This document shows, piece by piece, positions 19,385-29,709 of a stretch of 64,000 nucleotides of DNA (its first letter is position 1; the number at the start of each line of letters is the position of its first letter). The position numbers and the translations under genes were made by a program. This DNA comes from Acanthosepion lycidas (Eukaryota > Mollusca > Cephalopoda > Sepiida > Sepiidae). The stretch covers positions 53,510,026 to 53,574,025 of the forward strand of contig OZ010600.1 in assembly GCA_963932145.1 (NCBI GenBank), in the 5' to 3' direction. The notes beneath the pieces were generated by a model that was given only the letters and a program-made list of their open reading frames with translations, was not told where the DNA came from and made no database searches.

Positions 19385-19740
19385 CTGAATGACGATAAAA
19401 GAAAAACTTATCTTACCCGACGCTAATTATGTAACATCTACTATTCAAAACAATCTATACAAAATTAACAATATCAAAATAATTACAAACACATCCAAAA
19501 CTATTATGGATATGATCAGAACTAATAATGCCCACAACATTAATAATTCTGAAGTAGGTATATATAAAATAAACTGTCAAGAGATTGGGGAAACTTACAG
19601 AAATTAAAAAAAAAAAAACAGTGTCGATTAACACCAAAAAAGGATCGTTTACATAACAGTTTATCAAAAGAAGGAAAATTTCTTGAGAGTGCCTGTATCG
19701 AAACTTATCAAAAGAAAGATAAATATGCGTCACCGGTGTT
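19385..19740 (+). pseudogene. Penelope-like element fragment (linker to GIY-YIG region)
   Basis: The plus-strand 72-codon frame ends NNSEVGIYKINCQEIGETYRN. The spaced GIYKI.C..C....Y motif is the start of the GIY-YIG endonuclease domain of Penelope-like retroelements; the usual cysteine and YIG are altered here. The following bases continue the domain in other frames (KRIVYITVYQKK). The long N-terminal reverse transcriptase is absent. Stops within it make it non-functional. Confidence 0.6.
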
Positions 19741-20092
19741 GTTTCAAATATATCCGTTCTTAAAAGAATTACTCCTTTCCAGGCAACTTAGATGATTATA
19801 AAAATGATTAAAAATGAAAAGAAAATGGTTAAATTCTTTACGTATTATTTAAAATATATAACAATAGATAAATTAACTCCTAACTAAAATAATATAAATA
19901 TTAATTACATTATTTAAAAAAAACAACAAAAAAACATTTACTCACTTTTGTTTATTAGACATTGGATAAAATCATTTAGCCTCATCCATAATTTACAAAA
20001 GCTTTTCACGTTGTTTCATGTATATTTATGAGAGTTCTTAAATTTAAAAAAAACTGAAAAACATTCTTACTTTTGTTTATAAATACGTGTTG

Positions 20093-20095
<3 letters not shown>

Positions 20096-20147
<52 letters not shown>
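20096..20147. repeat. (AT)n microsatellite
   Basis: About 25 AT units. Confidence 0.95.
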
Positions 20148-20149
<2 letters not shown>

Positions 20150-20333
20150 CGGTGTTTAGTCTGTTTAATGCATATACGCAATCGTCAGGCCGTTTGCATT
20201 GTCTTTTTGCAAGACTATATATTTATATGCACTGCGGATAACACGCATTTGGCCTGACAATTACATATAAGCATGAAACAGATTATCACCACTGGGTGTT
20301 GACTTACCTAAAAACTATTTTTTATCATTCATT

Positions 20334-20337
<4 letters not shown>

Positions 20338-20422
<85 letters not shown>
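20338..20422. repeat. (AT)n-(GT)n array
   Basis: AT units to 20,390, then GT units. Confidence 0.95.
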
Positions 20423-20424
<2 letters not shown>

Positions 20425-20486
20425 GGAATATAGTCTTAAGATGTGCTATATTTATGGAATAAAGTGCTCAATATCAGAGATAGAGC

Positions 20487-20561
20487 GTGTGTAAATATAA
20501 AAGTGAACATAGAAATCAACACTTAGAGGCTGTAAGTGTTGACTTCTATGTTCACTTTTAT

Positions 20562-20572
<11 letters not shown>
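20487..20572. repeat. Palindrome with about 39-bp arms
   Basis: The left arm (20,487-20,525) is the inverse of the right arm (20,533-20,571) around a 7-base loop. It is built from the text of the 19,140 repeat and runs straight into (CA)n-(TA)n. Confidence 0.9.

Positions 20573-20641
<69 letters not shown>
20564..20641. repeat. (CA)n-(TA)n array
   Basis: CA units to about 20,607, then TA units. Confidence 0.95.
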
Positions 20642-20642
<1 letters not shown>

Positions 20643-21017
20643 GAATAAAATGCAAGTTTGGTTAAATTCCAACGAAAACTCTTTTTTTTTTACCGATTTT
20701 TAAATTTACTTTTTCCACATGTCAGAACATTTTTCTGTTTTCCGGTACACATTTAAATGTAACTTGTCCAATGTCTGATTACTTTTGGCAGCCATAAGCC
20801 ATTATGAAAGAATTTGAGTTTATTTTTATGTTTTGTCACTTGTCGCGTCTTTTTGTGTAATGTCGGATCATAAAGGTACTGAGTCTTGAAGTCACAGTTC
20901 GTATTGTCATGTCGTTTTTTTTATTTTTCATTTTATTTCTATTTAGTATTTTCTTTAATTCAATAGCATTTTATTGATACACGGTTTCTAGCATTTGTAC
21001 ATTTTGTTTTAAATTCA

Positions 21018-21250
21018 TGTGATAAATGATACAGTTTATGTGAAAAAAGTATTTCCTGTATTGATAATTTATGCGATAAATGATATTATGTGACGAATTT
21101 GCCGGATTGATAGTTTATGTGATAAAAGATATAGCTTGTGATAAATGATACAGTTTATGTGATAAAAGATATTGTTTATGTGATAAATGGATTTGCCAGA
21201 TTGATAGTTGATGAGATAAAAAGATTTGTCGGATTTATAGTTTACTTGAC
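21018..21250. repeat. Degenerate minisatellite, TTTATGTGATAAA units
   Basis: About ten units of TTTATGTGATAAATGATA with insertions such as TTTGCCGGATTGATAG. Confidence 0.8.
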
Positions 21251-21368
21251 ATTATTTAATATACTTGACAGTATTTTTATGATATCAGTAAGGATTTGGC
21301 CGGTCTATTATCGCGTTTTCTTATTGTGTTGGTTAGTGACATGCTATTTAAATTTCGTTCGTCTTTAA

Positions 21369-21370
<2 letters not shown>

Positions 21371-21442
<72 letters not shown>
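21371..21442. repeat. (AT)n-(GT)n array
   Basis: AT units then GT units, directly before the LTR-like fossil. Confidence 0.95.
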
Positions 21443-21449
<7 letters not shown>

Positions 21450-22500
21450 GGGACCTTACCCATCATAACATAATGGACTATTCCATACATAATAAATACT
21501 GCGCCTCAACAGGAAGCAGGGAGTTCAGCCTGAAGTCGGGCGACCGGCTGATCGGCTAATCGGTTGAACTCTCTGCCTTCGGGCGGGGAGGAACCCGAAC
21601 GAGGCTACGCCGAAGGGCGGAGTCTCTTTCAGGGTGGTAGACCGACCCTGAACCCGTTTATACGGGTTCAATGGGCATATTTTTGGCCGAGCCCATGTGC
21701 TCGGAGATCCCACGTTAAACCGGCCCTGTGCCATATAATGCCCTCGTGGGGGGTGACTAAATACCGTTCAGTCCGAAGTCGGGCGACCGGCTGATCGGTT
21801 GATCGGTTGAACTCTCTGCCTACGGGCGGGGAGGAACCCGAAAGAGGCTACGCCGAAGGGCGGAGTCTCTTTCGGGGTGGCAAACCGACCCTGAACCCGT
21901 TTATACGGGTTCAAAGGGTATATTTTTTGCGCGAGCCCACGGGCTCGGAAACCCCACGTTAAACCGGCCTTGTGCCACATGATGCCCTCGTGGGGGGGGG
22001 GGACTAAATACCGTTCAGCCTGAAGTCGGGCGACCGGCTGACTGGCTGATCGGTTGAACTCTCTGCCTTCGGGCGAGGAGGAACTCGAACGAGGCTACGC
22101 CGAAGGGCGGAGTCTCTTTCGGAGAGGTAAACCGACCCTGAACCCGTTTATACGGGTTCAGAGGGCATATTTTTGGCCGAGCTCACGGGCTCGGAGATCC
22201 CACGTTAAACCGGCCTTGTGCCACATGATGCCCTCGTGGGGGGTGACTAAATACCGTTCAGTCTGAAGTCTGGAGTGAAGTCCGTCAGGAGTCTGTCAGT
22301 CAGTCAAAGCGAGCGAGTCAGTCAGTCGAGTCAGAGGCAGTCCGAAACAGAGTCGCGTTCAGACAATTACTACTAAACCTGATTGTTCGTACTAACACTT
22401 TTCTACTTCTCTGTATATATTCCTGTTTGTAATATATCTGTGTTATTCCATATCCGTGTTCGAGTTCTTCTTTATTGGTTCTACCTTGGACTATCACCAT
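21443..22500 (+). mobile_element. LTR-like fossil with three GC-rich internal repeats
   Basis: It starts TGTTATGGGACCTTACC and ends with text parallel to the second copy at 38,829-39,522 (TGTGTTATTCC, CGTGTTCGAGTTCTTC, CTTGG). The second copy runs TG...CA, as a long terminal repeat would. No internal retroelement genes or second LTR were seen, so it would be a solo LTR. Its centre (21,524-22,256) holds three tandem units of about 245 bp, far richer in GC than the window, each with two conserved hairpins. Family uncertain (Ty3/Gypsy-type possible). The divergence between copies suggests it is not recent. Confidence 0.4.
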
Positions 22501-22559
22501 GGTACAAGGAACCGGATCATACCAATATATATGGAAGTCATTTGCATAAGTTTATTATT

Positions 22560-22880
22560 ATTATTACTTCATTTAATTTTTGTTCTGTAATCATTTCCTT
22601 GCGGGTCCCAGTAAGAGACCTAAGCTAGAAATGATATGACATTTTCACTGATTTTTTATACATCTAAGACCACACATAGTTCACATTGAAAAGCTCTTCG
22701 CAAGGTGTGAGCTGTACATATGTTAACAATTTTTTCTTGCATTTCTTTAAGGCATGGGCTAGCAGTGATCTCTTCAGTGAGTCAGTGAAAACCTTTTCCA
22801 ATCAACCCACAACTGGAACTTTTGATGCATTCATTTGCTACATTTCTGAGATTATTATTATTATTACTATTATGTGGTCC
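22560..22880 (-). pseudogene. LINE C-terminal fragment (VPVVVGALG family), diverged
   Basis: It aligns with 58,905-59,285 and 60,446-60,840: plus-strand GGGTCCCAGTAAGAGACCTAAG, GAGCTGTACATATGTTAAC, TTTAAGGCATGGGC. In those better copies the minus strand encodes a LINE C-terminus. An ATT tract lies at each edge. Confidence 0.65.
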
Positions 22881-23111
22881 GGGCGATCTTTTATATAATC
22901 CAACAAGAGTTCATCCATGCGTGAAGACTTGGCAGGCGAGGATCAAGAATAAAAACGCATTCCATTAGACTCAGGCCACATAAAGTATTTTAAGAATGGC
23001 TTATGAAAGTTGAAACTACCCCCGAAAACATTGAAAAGTTGGACAATTAAACGTCTCCGGAAACAGGAAAATCGGCCTCGTTACAGAAACATAAATAAAA
23101 AAAAATCTTGA

Positions 23112-23142
<31 letters not shown>

Positions 23143-23249
23143 TATATATTTGTCTATTTAGTCAGTAATCCTTCTTTTATGCACATTTTATGGAATATGA
23201 CAAGGTGCTTTTATTTAGTTTTTATACACTTTCTCATGTGATCTAATAA

Positions 23250-23372
23250 TTTTTTTCTTTTCAGATGATAAATTATATAAAAATTGTCCGAATGTTCTTT
23301 TTATCTGAGCGCTTTCAGTTATACAGTTAACCATTTTCAAAGATTAAATATTTTAACTGTTAAATAAGAAAT
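23250..23372. repeat. Left arm of a 123-bp inverted repeat
   Basis: The inverse of 23,732-23,853 with few mismatches, about 360 bp apart. The right arm is the sequence following the Penelope-like reading frame at 23,860-24,010, so this arm is an inverted copy of the element's 3' end. Confidence 0.85.
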
Positions 23373-23731
23373 ATTTTGTTGCATGTATGTATTTATATAA
23401 TGTTTTCATTTTTCAAAACACGGTCAAGAGATTGTGTCCATGTTCATAGTTGATATTATTAAGTGTGTTTTTTTTTGCTTTTGTTAATAAGGGTTCCATT
23501 ATTTTTAGACTTTTTTGCATGTAGCTGATGCTATTATATTTGTGTTGTCAGCAAGTATGTTACGAATAGTGACCGGTAGGTCTGCATGAATATTTAAGTG
23601 AGATCTAATATATATACAGAAACATAAATAAAAAACGGTCAGAAAGGTGTAGAATGAGTCTGCGTGTCAAACATGTTGTAGTGTGGCCTATATGATTATT
23701 TACGAATTTTGATTGATTAGGAATAATGGGC

Positions 23732-23853
23732 GTTTCTTATTTAACAGTGAAAATATTTAATCCTTAAAAATGGCTAAATGTATAGCCGAAAGCGCTCGGA
23801 TAAAAAGAACATTCGGACAGTTTTTATATAATTTATCATCTGAAAAGAAAAAA
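23732..23853. repeat. Right arm of a 122-bp inverted repeat
   Basis: Partner of 23,250-23,372. On the minus strand it follows the GIY-YIG fragment directly. Confidence 0.85.
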
Positions 23854-24010
23854 TAACACCGCAATAATAGGTGCAATCAGAGATGTATCCTTTGTAATTT
23901 CTTTTGCTCAGACTCATCTTATGGTTGTAGAAGCGTCGTTTCCATTCATCCTCGGCGGCTCCTTTGTAGTACGTGGGCTCACCATCACTAATCGCCTTCA
24001 TAAAAAACGT
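23854..24010 (-). pseudogene. Penelope-like GIY-YIG endonuclease fragment
   Basis: The minus-strand frame reads MKAISDGEPTYYKGAAEDEW, then KRRFYNHKMSLSKRNYKGYI. The Y.GAAED.WK.RF.NHK.SL pattern is characteristic of the GIY-YIG endonuclease domain of Penelope-like retroelements, with the catalytic arginine in the RF block and the NHK motif. Only about 45 codons are clear, against some 150 for the full domain. Downstream sequence forms a 120-bp inverted repeat, which fits the known habit of these elements of carrying inverted partial copies. Confidence 0.7.
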
Positions 24011-24261
24011 CTCTTACTAAACAAACTCCATTCAGAGGACATCCTCCTTACATCTGCGAGATTTCTTGCTATCACACAACTCCAATATTTTACTATTGTA
24101 GTTTATCATAGTTTTTCTATAATTTTGATATAACTAAAGTTCACCTGCATATTGTGCAGGGACGCCCGTCGTTACCTGGGGAAATTATTTCAAATATATT
24201 TCATATAAAAATATATTTATTAAAATTTTCCTGACATCAAAAATTGATATCTCTCTCTCTC

Positions 24262-24262
24262 C

Positions 24263-24294
<32 letters not shown>
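24262..24294. repeat. (CT)n-(AT)n array
   Basis: Short TCTC run followed by 15 AT units. Confidence 0.9.
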
Positions 24295-24297
<3 letters not shown>

Positions 24298-24839
24298 ATA
24301 ATGGAATCCCAAATTTTCAAGAACCGGTTCTATAAAGGCAAGTAATCTTTAGTAACCTATTCTGCGTATTTTATTTTCAGTCTAAGACTGGAAATAAATT
24401 CCTTTATAGTATATAAAAAAATTAAATAATTTTGATAATTTAATAGAAAACATTTATTTATTAAGATATTTCCAGGTTGAAATACTGTTCTCATCATATT
24501 TCTGTTCAGAAGTATGATGCTTTTTGACTCAAGTGTCATCAGGTTTCTTAGCCACATTCGAACTTAATCACTGCAGTTCCAAAGATCCAATGGAAGTCCT
24601 ATCAAATTTATTACTTGAAGATTTTCCAGATTTTTAATTTCAAGACAATTCCTTTTGCCAGAATAAATTATGTTCATTACAGGAAACATTCTTTCAGCCT
24701 CTGCAATGGTATTAATTATATTTTAACTATTATATATCGGTTATTAGTATATAAAATTATTTTCGGATAATCTAACAACGGTTCGATAAGCTTTTATAAT
24801 TTTAAGAATTGGTTCGTGCAAACCGGTGCGAACAGGTAG

Positions 24840-25216
24840 GATGCTAAAACTATATATATATAATGTAGATCAGGTAGATCAGGGCTACAGGAATGTAGGA
24901 CGCCCATGGCTAAGATACAAAGACAAGCTGAAAAGCAACTTGTCAGCAGTCAATATACCACATAACACCATTGAGCGCTTAGCCTTGGAGCGTGTAGAAT
25001 GGAGATCAACGTGTTTTAGTAGACTCAACAATTTTCAATCTGCTTGTCTGAATCATCTTCAAGAAGCGAGAGCAAGATCTAAAAGGTCAGCCAATCTAAC
25101 AGTGATCTCATCTCACAATCCTCACACTTACTCCACATGTGGCCTCCTTTGTAAAATTTCATAACTGAATCAACTAAGCTGTCAGATCCTCATACGTTGA
25201 AACCGACGGGAGAGTC

Positions 25217-25235
<19 letters not shown>
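24840..25235 (+). pseudogene. LINE ORF2 C-terminus, sister of 5223-5795
   Basis: The plus-strand frame reads DQGYRNVGRPWLRYKDKLKS, then NLSAVNIPHNTIERLALERV, EWRSTCFSRLNNFQSACLNH and CGLLCKIS before a stop. It is the same C-terminal domain as the copy at 5.3 kb, but the final zinc-knuckle half (AGLKYHLRLSH) is deleted. The 3' end GACGGGAGAGTCCATT is followed by an ATT array. Confidence 0.85.

Positions 25236-25250
<15 letters not shown>
25220..25250. repeat. (ATT)n microsatellite
   Basis: Ten ATT units directly after a LINE 3' end, probably its tail. Confidence 0.9.
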
Positions 25251-25253
<3 letters not shown>

Positions 25254-25799
25254 GGATAAAGTTTTATCGTATGTATGACTCAACTTTCATGTCACCGAAT
25301 GACAAAATGGTGTCATGTACAGGATCAAATATTGCTTTTCCTTATTTGCTAAATGGCTGAAAGCGTCGCGTAGATCAACCAGATCCCTGGCAACTGTGTC
25401 CCACGAACGCTTTTGCCAAAGACTCAAGCGAAGTGGAAGATTATTTAGAATGACTTCAGACGAACACAATCGTCTGTGGAGGCGGATATTTTAATAATTT
25501 GGCAAAAGGAACGAAATTCCAGTCCGGCCGGAAGCATGATCATGTACAGGAAGCTGGTAGCTCATTTCTTCCGGTACATTGAGTGTCGCGGATGACCAAC
25601 TACAATATTTTTTTTAATTCAAGAAGCCGGTCACCTTAATTCATGTATCATTAAAGAAGGTAGACTTATACATCATCACAGCTAAATATTAAAGATCGTC
25701 AAAACAGAGAAAGAAAATCTTAGCATAATATATTAGTTAATTTGCATTTTTGCGAACGAGTTGTAATAATGTATGTATTCTCGTAACTACTGATTATAT
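25251..25799. other. No recognisable feature
   Basis: Non-repetitive, with no frame I recognise. Confidence 0.45.
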
Positions 25800-25829
25800 C
25801 AGATATATTCACCTTCTCCAGTTTCATTG

Positions 25830-25883
<54 letters not shown>

Positions 25884-26010
25884 TTTCTTCAGTCTAATCA
25901 TATTGTATACATTTTCTTCAATTTAATCGTATTATATACACTTTCTTCAATTTAATTGCATTACACTTTCTTCAGTCTAATCATATTATATACACTTTCT
26001 TCAGTAATGT
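25800..26010. repeat. Minisatellite, about 30-bp units, split by an AT array
   Basis: Five units of ACACTTTCTTCAGTCTAATC plus ATATTATAT, with an (AT)n tract at 25,842-25,880 between the first and second. Confidence 0.85.
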
Positions 26011-26885
26011 AAAGATTCAGATATAAATAAGAAAACATCGCCAGGAATGTATGCATCCTTTACTGGGAAAACAAGGCTAATGTGTGGATAATATTAATGC
26101 AGTGTTAATAATTTTACGATGTTTATGCTTTGGAATATAGAGAAGGGATTGTCAGTGTTCAGGAATTAATGTTAGATTACAGTTATTGATCGTAGAGAAT
26201 TTTCATATTATCAACGTTTTTTTTTTGTTTTGTTTTTTTTAACGATATTATCCTCTCGCAGAAAATGTCAATGGTCTAACAGAGCATTGTAGGCCCAGTA
26301 CCAACTAAATACGGCGTTTTCGTTAGTACAAACTGGCTATAAAGAACATTCTTTTGTTTAAAGCCGAACCTCAAAAACCTGATTCTCACCCCGCGTCCGT
26401 CAATTGACGTTACAAACATGGGTTTGTGTTTTCGAAACAAAGGCGCCTCATTAGTGCTCGCACCTGCATGCGTACTTATGCAGGAAGTGGCGGAGTCAAT
26501 CGTTATGCAGAGGGTAGTGGAGTCAAAGCTTAACTCTCTTCCCCGGCCTATCCACTTTTCTTTCTTCTGCTACTTTGCATTCGACTAGCGGAATGTTACT
26601 ACACGGGGAGTAAAAGTTGAAAGCGGTAATAAAGCCGGCGGCCAACAGCTGAGAGAATGAAAGGGGGACTGAAACGTGGTGGCAAAGGAGGTAACCCAAT
26701 CTGGTTTCTTTGTTAATTACGCGGCGACTGGTTTGATCTTGATTGAGCGACACTCACAGAGTCGACGGGTCGCGGAGGATTGGGGTCAAGATGTTTAACT
26801 AAGAAAGCTTTTACGTTAATTGGGAATAAAGAGAATTATTTTCGCTTCCTATCTCTGGCTATTCCCATCCTCTCTTTCTCTTTGT
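26011..26885. other. Low-repeat segment with no recognised gene
   Basis: The middle (26,380-26,800) is richer in CG and lacks the window's repeat families. No coding evidence beyond short frames. A candidate for unique or regulatory DNA only. Confidence 0.35.
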
Positions 26886-26886
26886 C

Positions 26887-26888
<2 letters not shown>

Positions 26889-26943
<55 letters not shown>
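26889..26943. repeat. (AT)n microsatellite
   Basis: 27 AT units. Confidence 0.95.
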
Positions 26944-26946
<3 letters not shown>

Positions 26947-27188
26947 GTCAAGATAATGATAAGCAAAAATTAAAATTCTGCAATGCCTTGGATTGTGCCC
27001 CACCGCAATGCCAACAAGTATAGCAACAAAATTTGTAGCACCAAAGTGTTACAGAAAAATAATAAATGAAAAATACTACAATTAAAAATCTGTAAAAAAA
27101 TTTATAAATTTAAAAAATAAAAGTCACATAAGTTACCTCCCTTGAATAGAGATAAAGAAATTGAATATACGGTGTTAACGTAACTTAG

Positions 27189-27235
27189 ATATGCAGCCTC
27201 TGAAGATGGTCTCAGATGAGATTGAAAGTATCTTG
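27189..27235 (+). other. Weak hammerhead-like motif
   Basis: CTGAAGA, then GGTCTCAGATGAGATT (a possible 5-6 bp stem II with AGAT loop), then GAAAGTATC. It fits CUGANGA / stem II / GAAA, but stem III is not convincing. Confidence 0.3.
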
Positions 27236-27398
27236 GAAAATGAGAATTATTTGAAAGAAAATTGATGAATTTCTCTTAATCAATTTTCTACATCCACCCA
27301 AAAATTAATTCGTGGATTAGAAATAGTTAAAACTAAAATAAATAGACATAATACATCTAAATTATTTAACCAAACATACTTGAATTAAAATATACTAC

Positions 27399-27404
27399 CT
27401 AAAT

Positions 27405-27483
<79 letters not shown>
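27399..27483. repeat. (CATA)n-(CA)n-(TA)n array
   Basis: Compound array of CATA, CA and AT units. Confidence 0.95.
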
Positions 27484-27487
<4 letters not shown>

Positions 27488-27660
27488 TTTATTTAAAAAT
27501 ATGATTCCAACACGCTACATAAGAGGTCTCATGTTTCAAAACAAGAGCCGAAATAATAAAAATAATTACAAAAACAAGAGCCGAATAATAAAAATAATTA
27601 CAAAAATACTAAGGAACTTTGGATTATTTACCAAACCAGTTTCTTTCCTATTTTCTACAA
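27484..27660. repeat. Copy of the 2934/3707 repeat with local duplication
   Basis: ATGATTCCAACACGCTACAT and AAAACAAGAGCCGAA as in the 3-kb copies. The segment AATAATAAAAATAATTACAAAA is then duplicated. Confidence 0.8.
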
Positions 27661-27663
27661 TAT

Positions 27664-27666
27664 TTT

Positions 27667-27746
<80 letters not shown>

Positions 27747-27760
27747 GGGGGGGTGTAAAA
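27664..27760. repeat. (CA)n-(TA)n array with G run
   Basis: CA, then TA units to 27,741, then TGTG and a GGGGGG run. Confidence 0.95.
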
Positions 27761-27826
27761 ATTCAGATATAAATAAAAATATATCTGTAAAAAAGTAATA
27801 TGGATAAAGACAAAATGAAAATTTTT

Positions 27827-27890
27827 CATTGACGACGCGTTTCATCCTCTTATTGACTTTATCTAGGCGAATGTAAGGATTTTATTTTGC
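27827..27890 (-). other. Hammerhead-like retroelement end, degenerate, inverted
   Basis: Minus strand: CTAGATAAAGTC, GAGGATGAAACGCGTCGTC, then TTTTCATTTTGTCTTTAT. Related to 28,231 and 7230. Confidence 0.5.
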
Positions 27891-27909
27891 AAAAGTATTT
27901 ATAACAGCT

Positions 27910-28098
27910 AATTTAAAATCTTATTTATTATATTATTATTATTATTATATTGTAATATTATTATATATTATATTATTGTAGTGTTATTATATAATATATT
28001 GTAATATTATATATTATATTGTAATATTATTATATATTATAAACTATGCGGGATAATAATATTATATTATTTGTAATATTATTATCCCACATAGCTTT
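27910..28098. repeat. TTA/TAATATTA-rich tract with imperfect palindrome
   Basis: Low-complexity ATT/TATA sequence. The end forms an imperfect inverted repeat: ACTATGCGGGATAATAAT at 28,044 against ATTATTATCCCACATAGC at 28,080. Confidence 0.75.
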
Positions 28099-28230
28099 GC
28101 CCTGAATTTCACAGTTAGCCTAAAGAATACTTATAAACATTCTTAACTTTAAAAATGTTGAAAACCAAACAACATATATATTCTTTATAAAACGTTGTTG
28201 AAAAATAAAATACTTACATAAGGATTTGAT

Positions 28231-28289
28231 GCCTTGATAAAGACCATTAGAGGATGAAACGCGTCGGTAAAGAAGAGTTTTCATTTTGT

Positions 28290-28324
<35 letters not shown>
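28231..28324 (+). other. Hammerhead-like retroelement end next to an AT array
   Basis: CTTGATAAAGACC, then GAGGATGAAACGCGTCGG, TTTTCATTTTGTCTTTA, then (AT)n to 28,324. The GAAA / ACG-CGT / C half is intact, and the CUGANGA box is degenerate. Confidence 0.5.
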
Positions 28325-28327
<3 letters not shown>

Positions 28328-28354
28328 AAGAGGTTATAGTAGTTCCAACGAGAG

Positions 28355-28613
28355 AAAAGTGCGTATATTAAAAAGAAGAGAGAAACCGTAAACGTTTTTG
28401 GTTGTAATGTAGATTTTTTTTGAAAAAAATATAATGCTTTATTTTCCATAATTTTGCTACACGTGTTTCCGGTCTCACGACCGTCATCAGGCAGAGCGTT
28501 TTCCACATTATTAAAAATAAGTTTTCTTATTTTCATAATTATGGAAAATAGAGTATAATATATATTTTTTAAAAAATCCATATTTCAACTAAAAACCTTT
28601 CCGGTTTATCTTC

Positions 28614-28628
<15 letters not shown>
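28355..28628. mobile_element. Inverted-repeat element carrying a hammerhead-like core
   Basis: The ends are inverted repeats of about 38 bp (ATTAAAAAGAAGAGAGAAACCG at 28,357 against its diverged inverse ending 28,621), and a second inverted pair (ATTTTCCATAATTT and ATTATGGAAAAT) lies inside. Between them the minus strand of 28,456-28,493 has a hammerhead core: CTGATGA, a 5-bp stem II CGGTC/GACCG with loop GTGA, GAAA, a palindromic CACGTGT stem III and an A at the cleavage position. Stem I is short. Confidence 0.6.

Positions 28629-28680
<52 letters not shown>
28617..28680. repeat. (AT)n microsatellite
   Basis: About 31 AT units. Confidence 0.95.
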
Positions 28681-28682
<2 letters not shown>

Positions 28683-28740
28683 TTTGCTTAAAGTCGAACG
28701 AAAACTCTTTTTTTAACGATTTTTGAAATTATTTTTTCCA
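28681..28740. repeat. Dispersed repeat, partner of 20648-20720
   Basis: AGTTTG.TTAAA.TC.AACG followed by AAAACTCTTTTTTT, ACGATTTTTGAAATTA and TTTTTCCA is shared by the two places. Confidence 0.7.
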
Positions 28741-29132
28741 TATATATGTGTGTATGTATGTGTGCGCGCGCATAAACGCACACACACAGCCACAATAAGA
28801 AATAGTACCAATTAATGACAATATTCAGCTTGGAGTAGGCAGAAGTGCTTACTAGTCCATTTATTCTATAACATGGTCCGAAAGTCTTGTCACTTCTAGA
28901 TAATATAATTTTCTATTTCAGATGATTAACACGAGCTCCTACGGTGTGAAAGAGAGATGCTGGTGACAAGACCTTCCGCTCACTCTGTATATGCACTGAG
29001 ATTACTAGATCAATTATGTATTTAGAGACTCTTGAAAGAAAATCCAAAGAAGAATCTGTAATATCATTGGCCCTGTCCTGGCATCTCGGTTTCAGTCACT
29101 TTCACACCGTCGTTAAGTAGCTTCCCCGTGCC

Positions 29133-29137
<5 letters not shown>

Positions 29138-29190
<53 letters not shown>

Positions 29191-29203
29191 GTATGTGTGT
29201 GTG
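29138..29203. repeat. (AT)n-(GTAT)n-(GT)n array
   Basis: About 20 AT units, then TATG and TG units. Confidence 0.93.
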
Positions 29204-29204
29204 T

Positions 29205-29480
29205 TAATTGTTCGGACTTCATGAATTTAAGCGGACTATTAGATTGGAGGCAATGTGTCGTCATTTTAAATTTGAAATGGTTAGATGTAAACGTAAGTTC
29301 TATGGTAAAAAGCTTCTTCTTTTGAATTTCTCGCTTGTGGAAATCTCTTGCGGCTTCTTGCTTTCCCGTCAACATTTGATCTTAAGAAATAATTTAAATG
29401 CAATCTGTCGTCTTAATACCTGTTCTTTTATTATTTTCTCTCTCGTGACTGAAGAACTCGATTCGTCTTAACGAAGAGTC
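29205..29480 (+). pseudogene. LINE (Jockey/CR1-like) C-terminal fragment
   Basis: Alignable with 55,383-55,713: TTCATGAATTTAAGCGGACT, TGTCGTCATTTTAAATTTGAA, CGCTTGTGGAAAT, GCTTTCCCGTCAACATTTGATCTTA. In the better copy this encodes an N-HEFKRSTRLA, then MWNTFLSSCFPVNYDLQKFK C-terminus. Frames are broken. Confidence 0.7.
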
Positions 29481-29563
29481 TTGCACCAGCAGAAGTAACA
29501 GTTACTGTTTACAAATTCCCTTCACTCCCCAAGAGAACTCAACCGAAATAATTTTTTTCAGGA

Positions 29564-29567
<4 letters not shown>

Positions 29568-29597
<30 letters not shown>
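29568..29597. repeat. (AT)n microsatellite
   Basis: 15 AT units abutting the ribozyme-bearing SINE. Confidence 0.95.
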
Positions 29598-29598
<1 letters not shown>

Positions 29599-29600
<2 letters not shown>

Positions 29601-29709
29601 CATCCACAGACAGACTGTTTCGCTGTTTCACAGCTCATCAGTGTGACTAGACATTCGATTGCCCCAAGCCGGGATCGAGATCCGATTGATTTGGTATCAG
29701 TCGGAGAAA

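Noticed and set aside
21524-22256. rRNA or other structured host RNA because of high GC and hairpins
   Set aside because: Tandem units with variable number in two loci, bounded by LTR-like ends. No match to rRNA cores that I could see.
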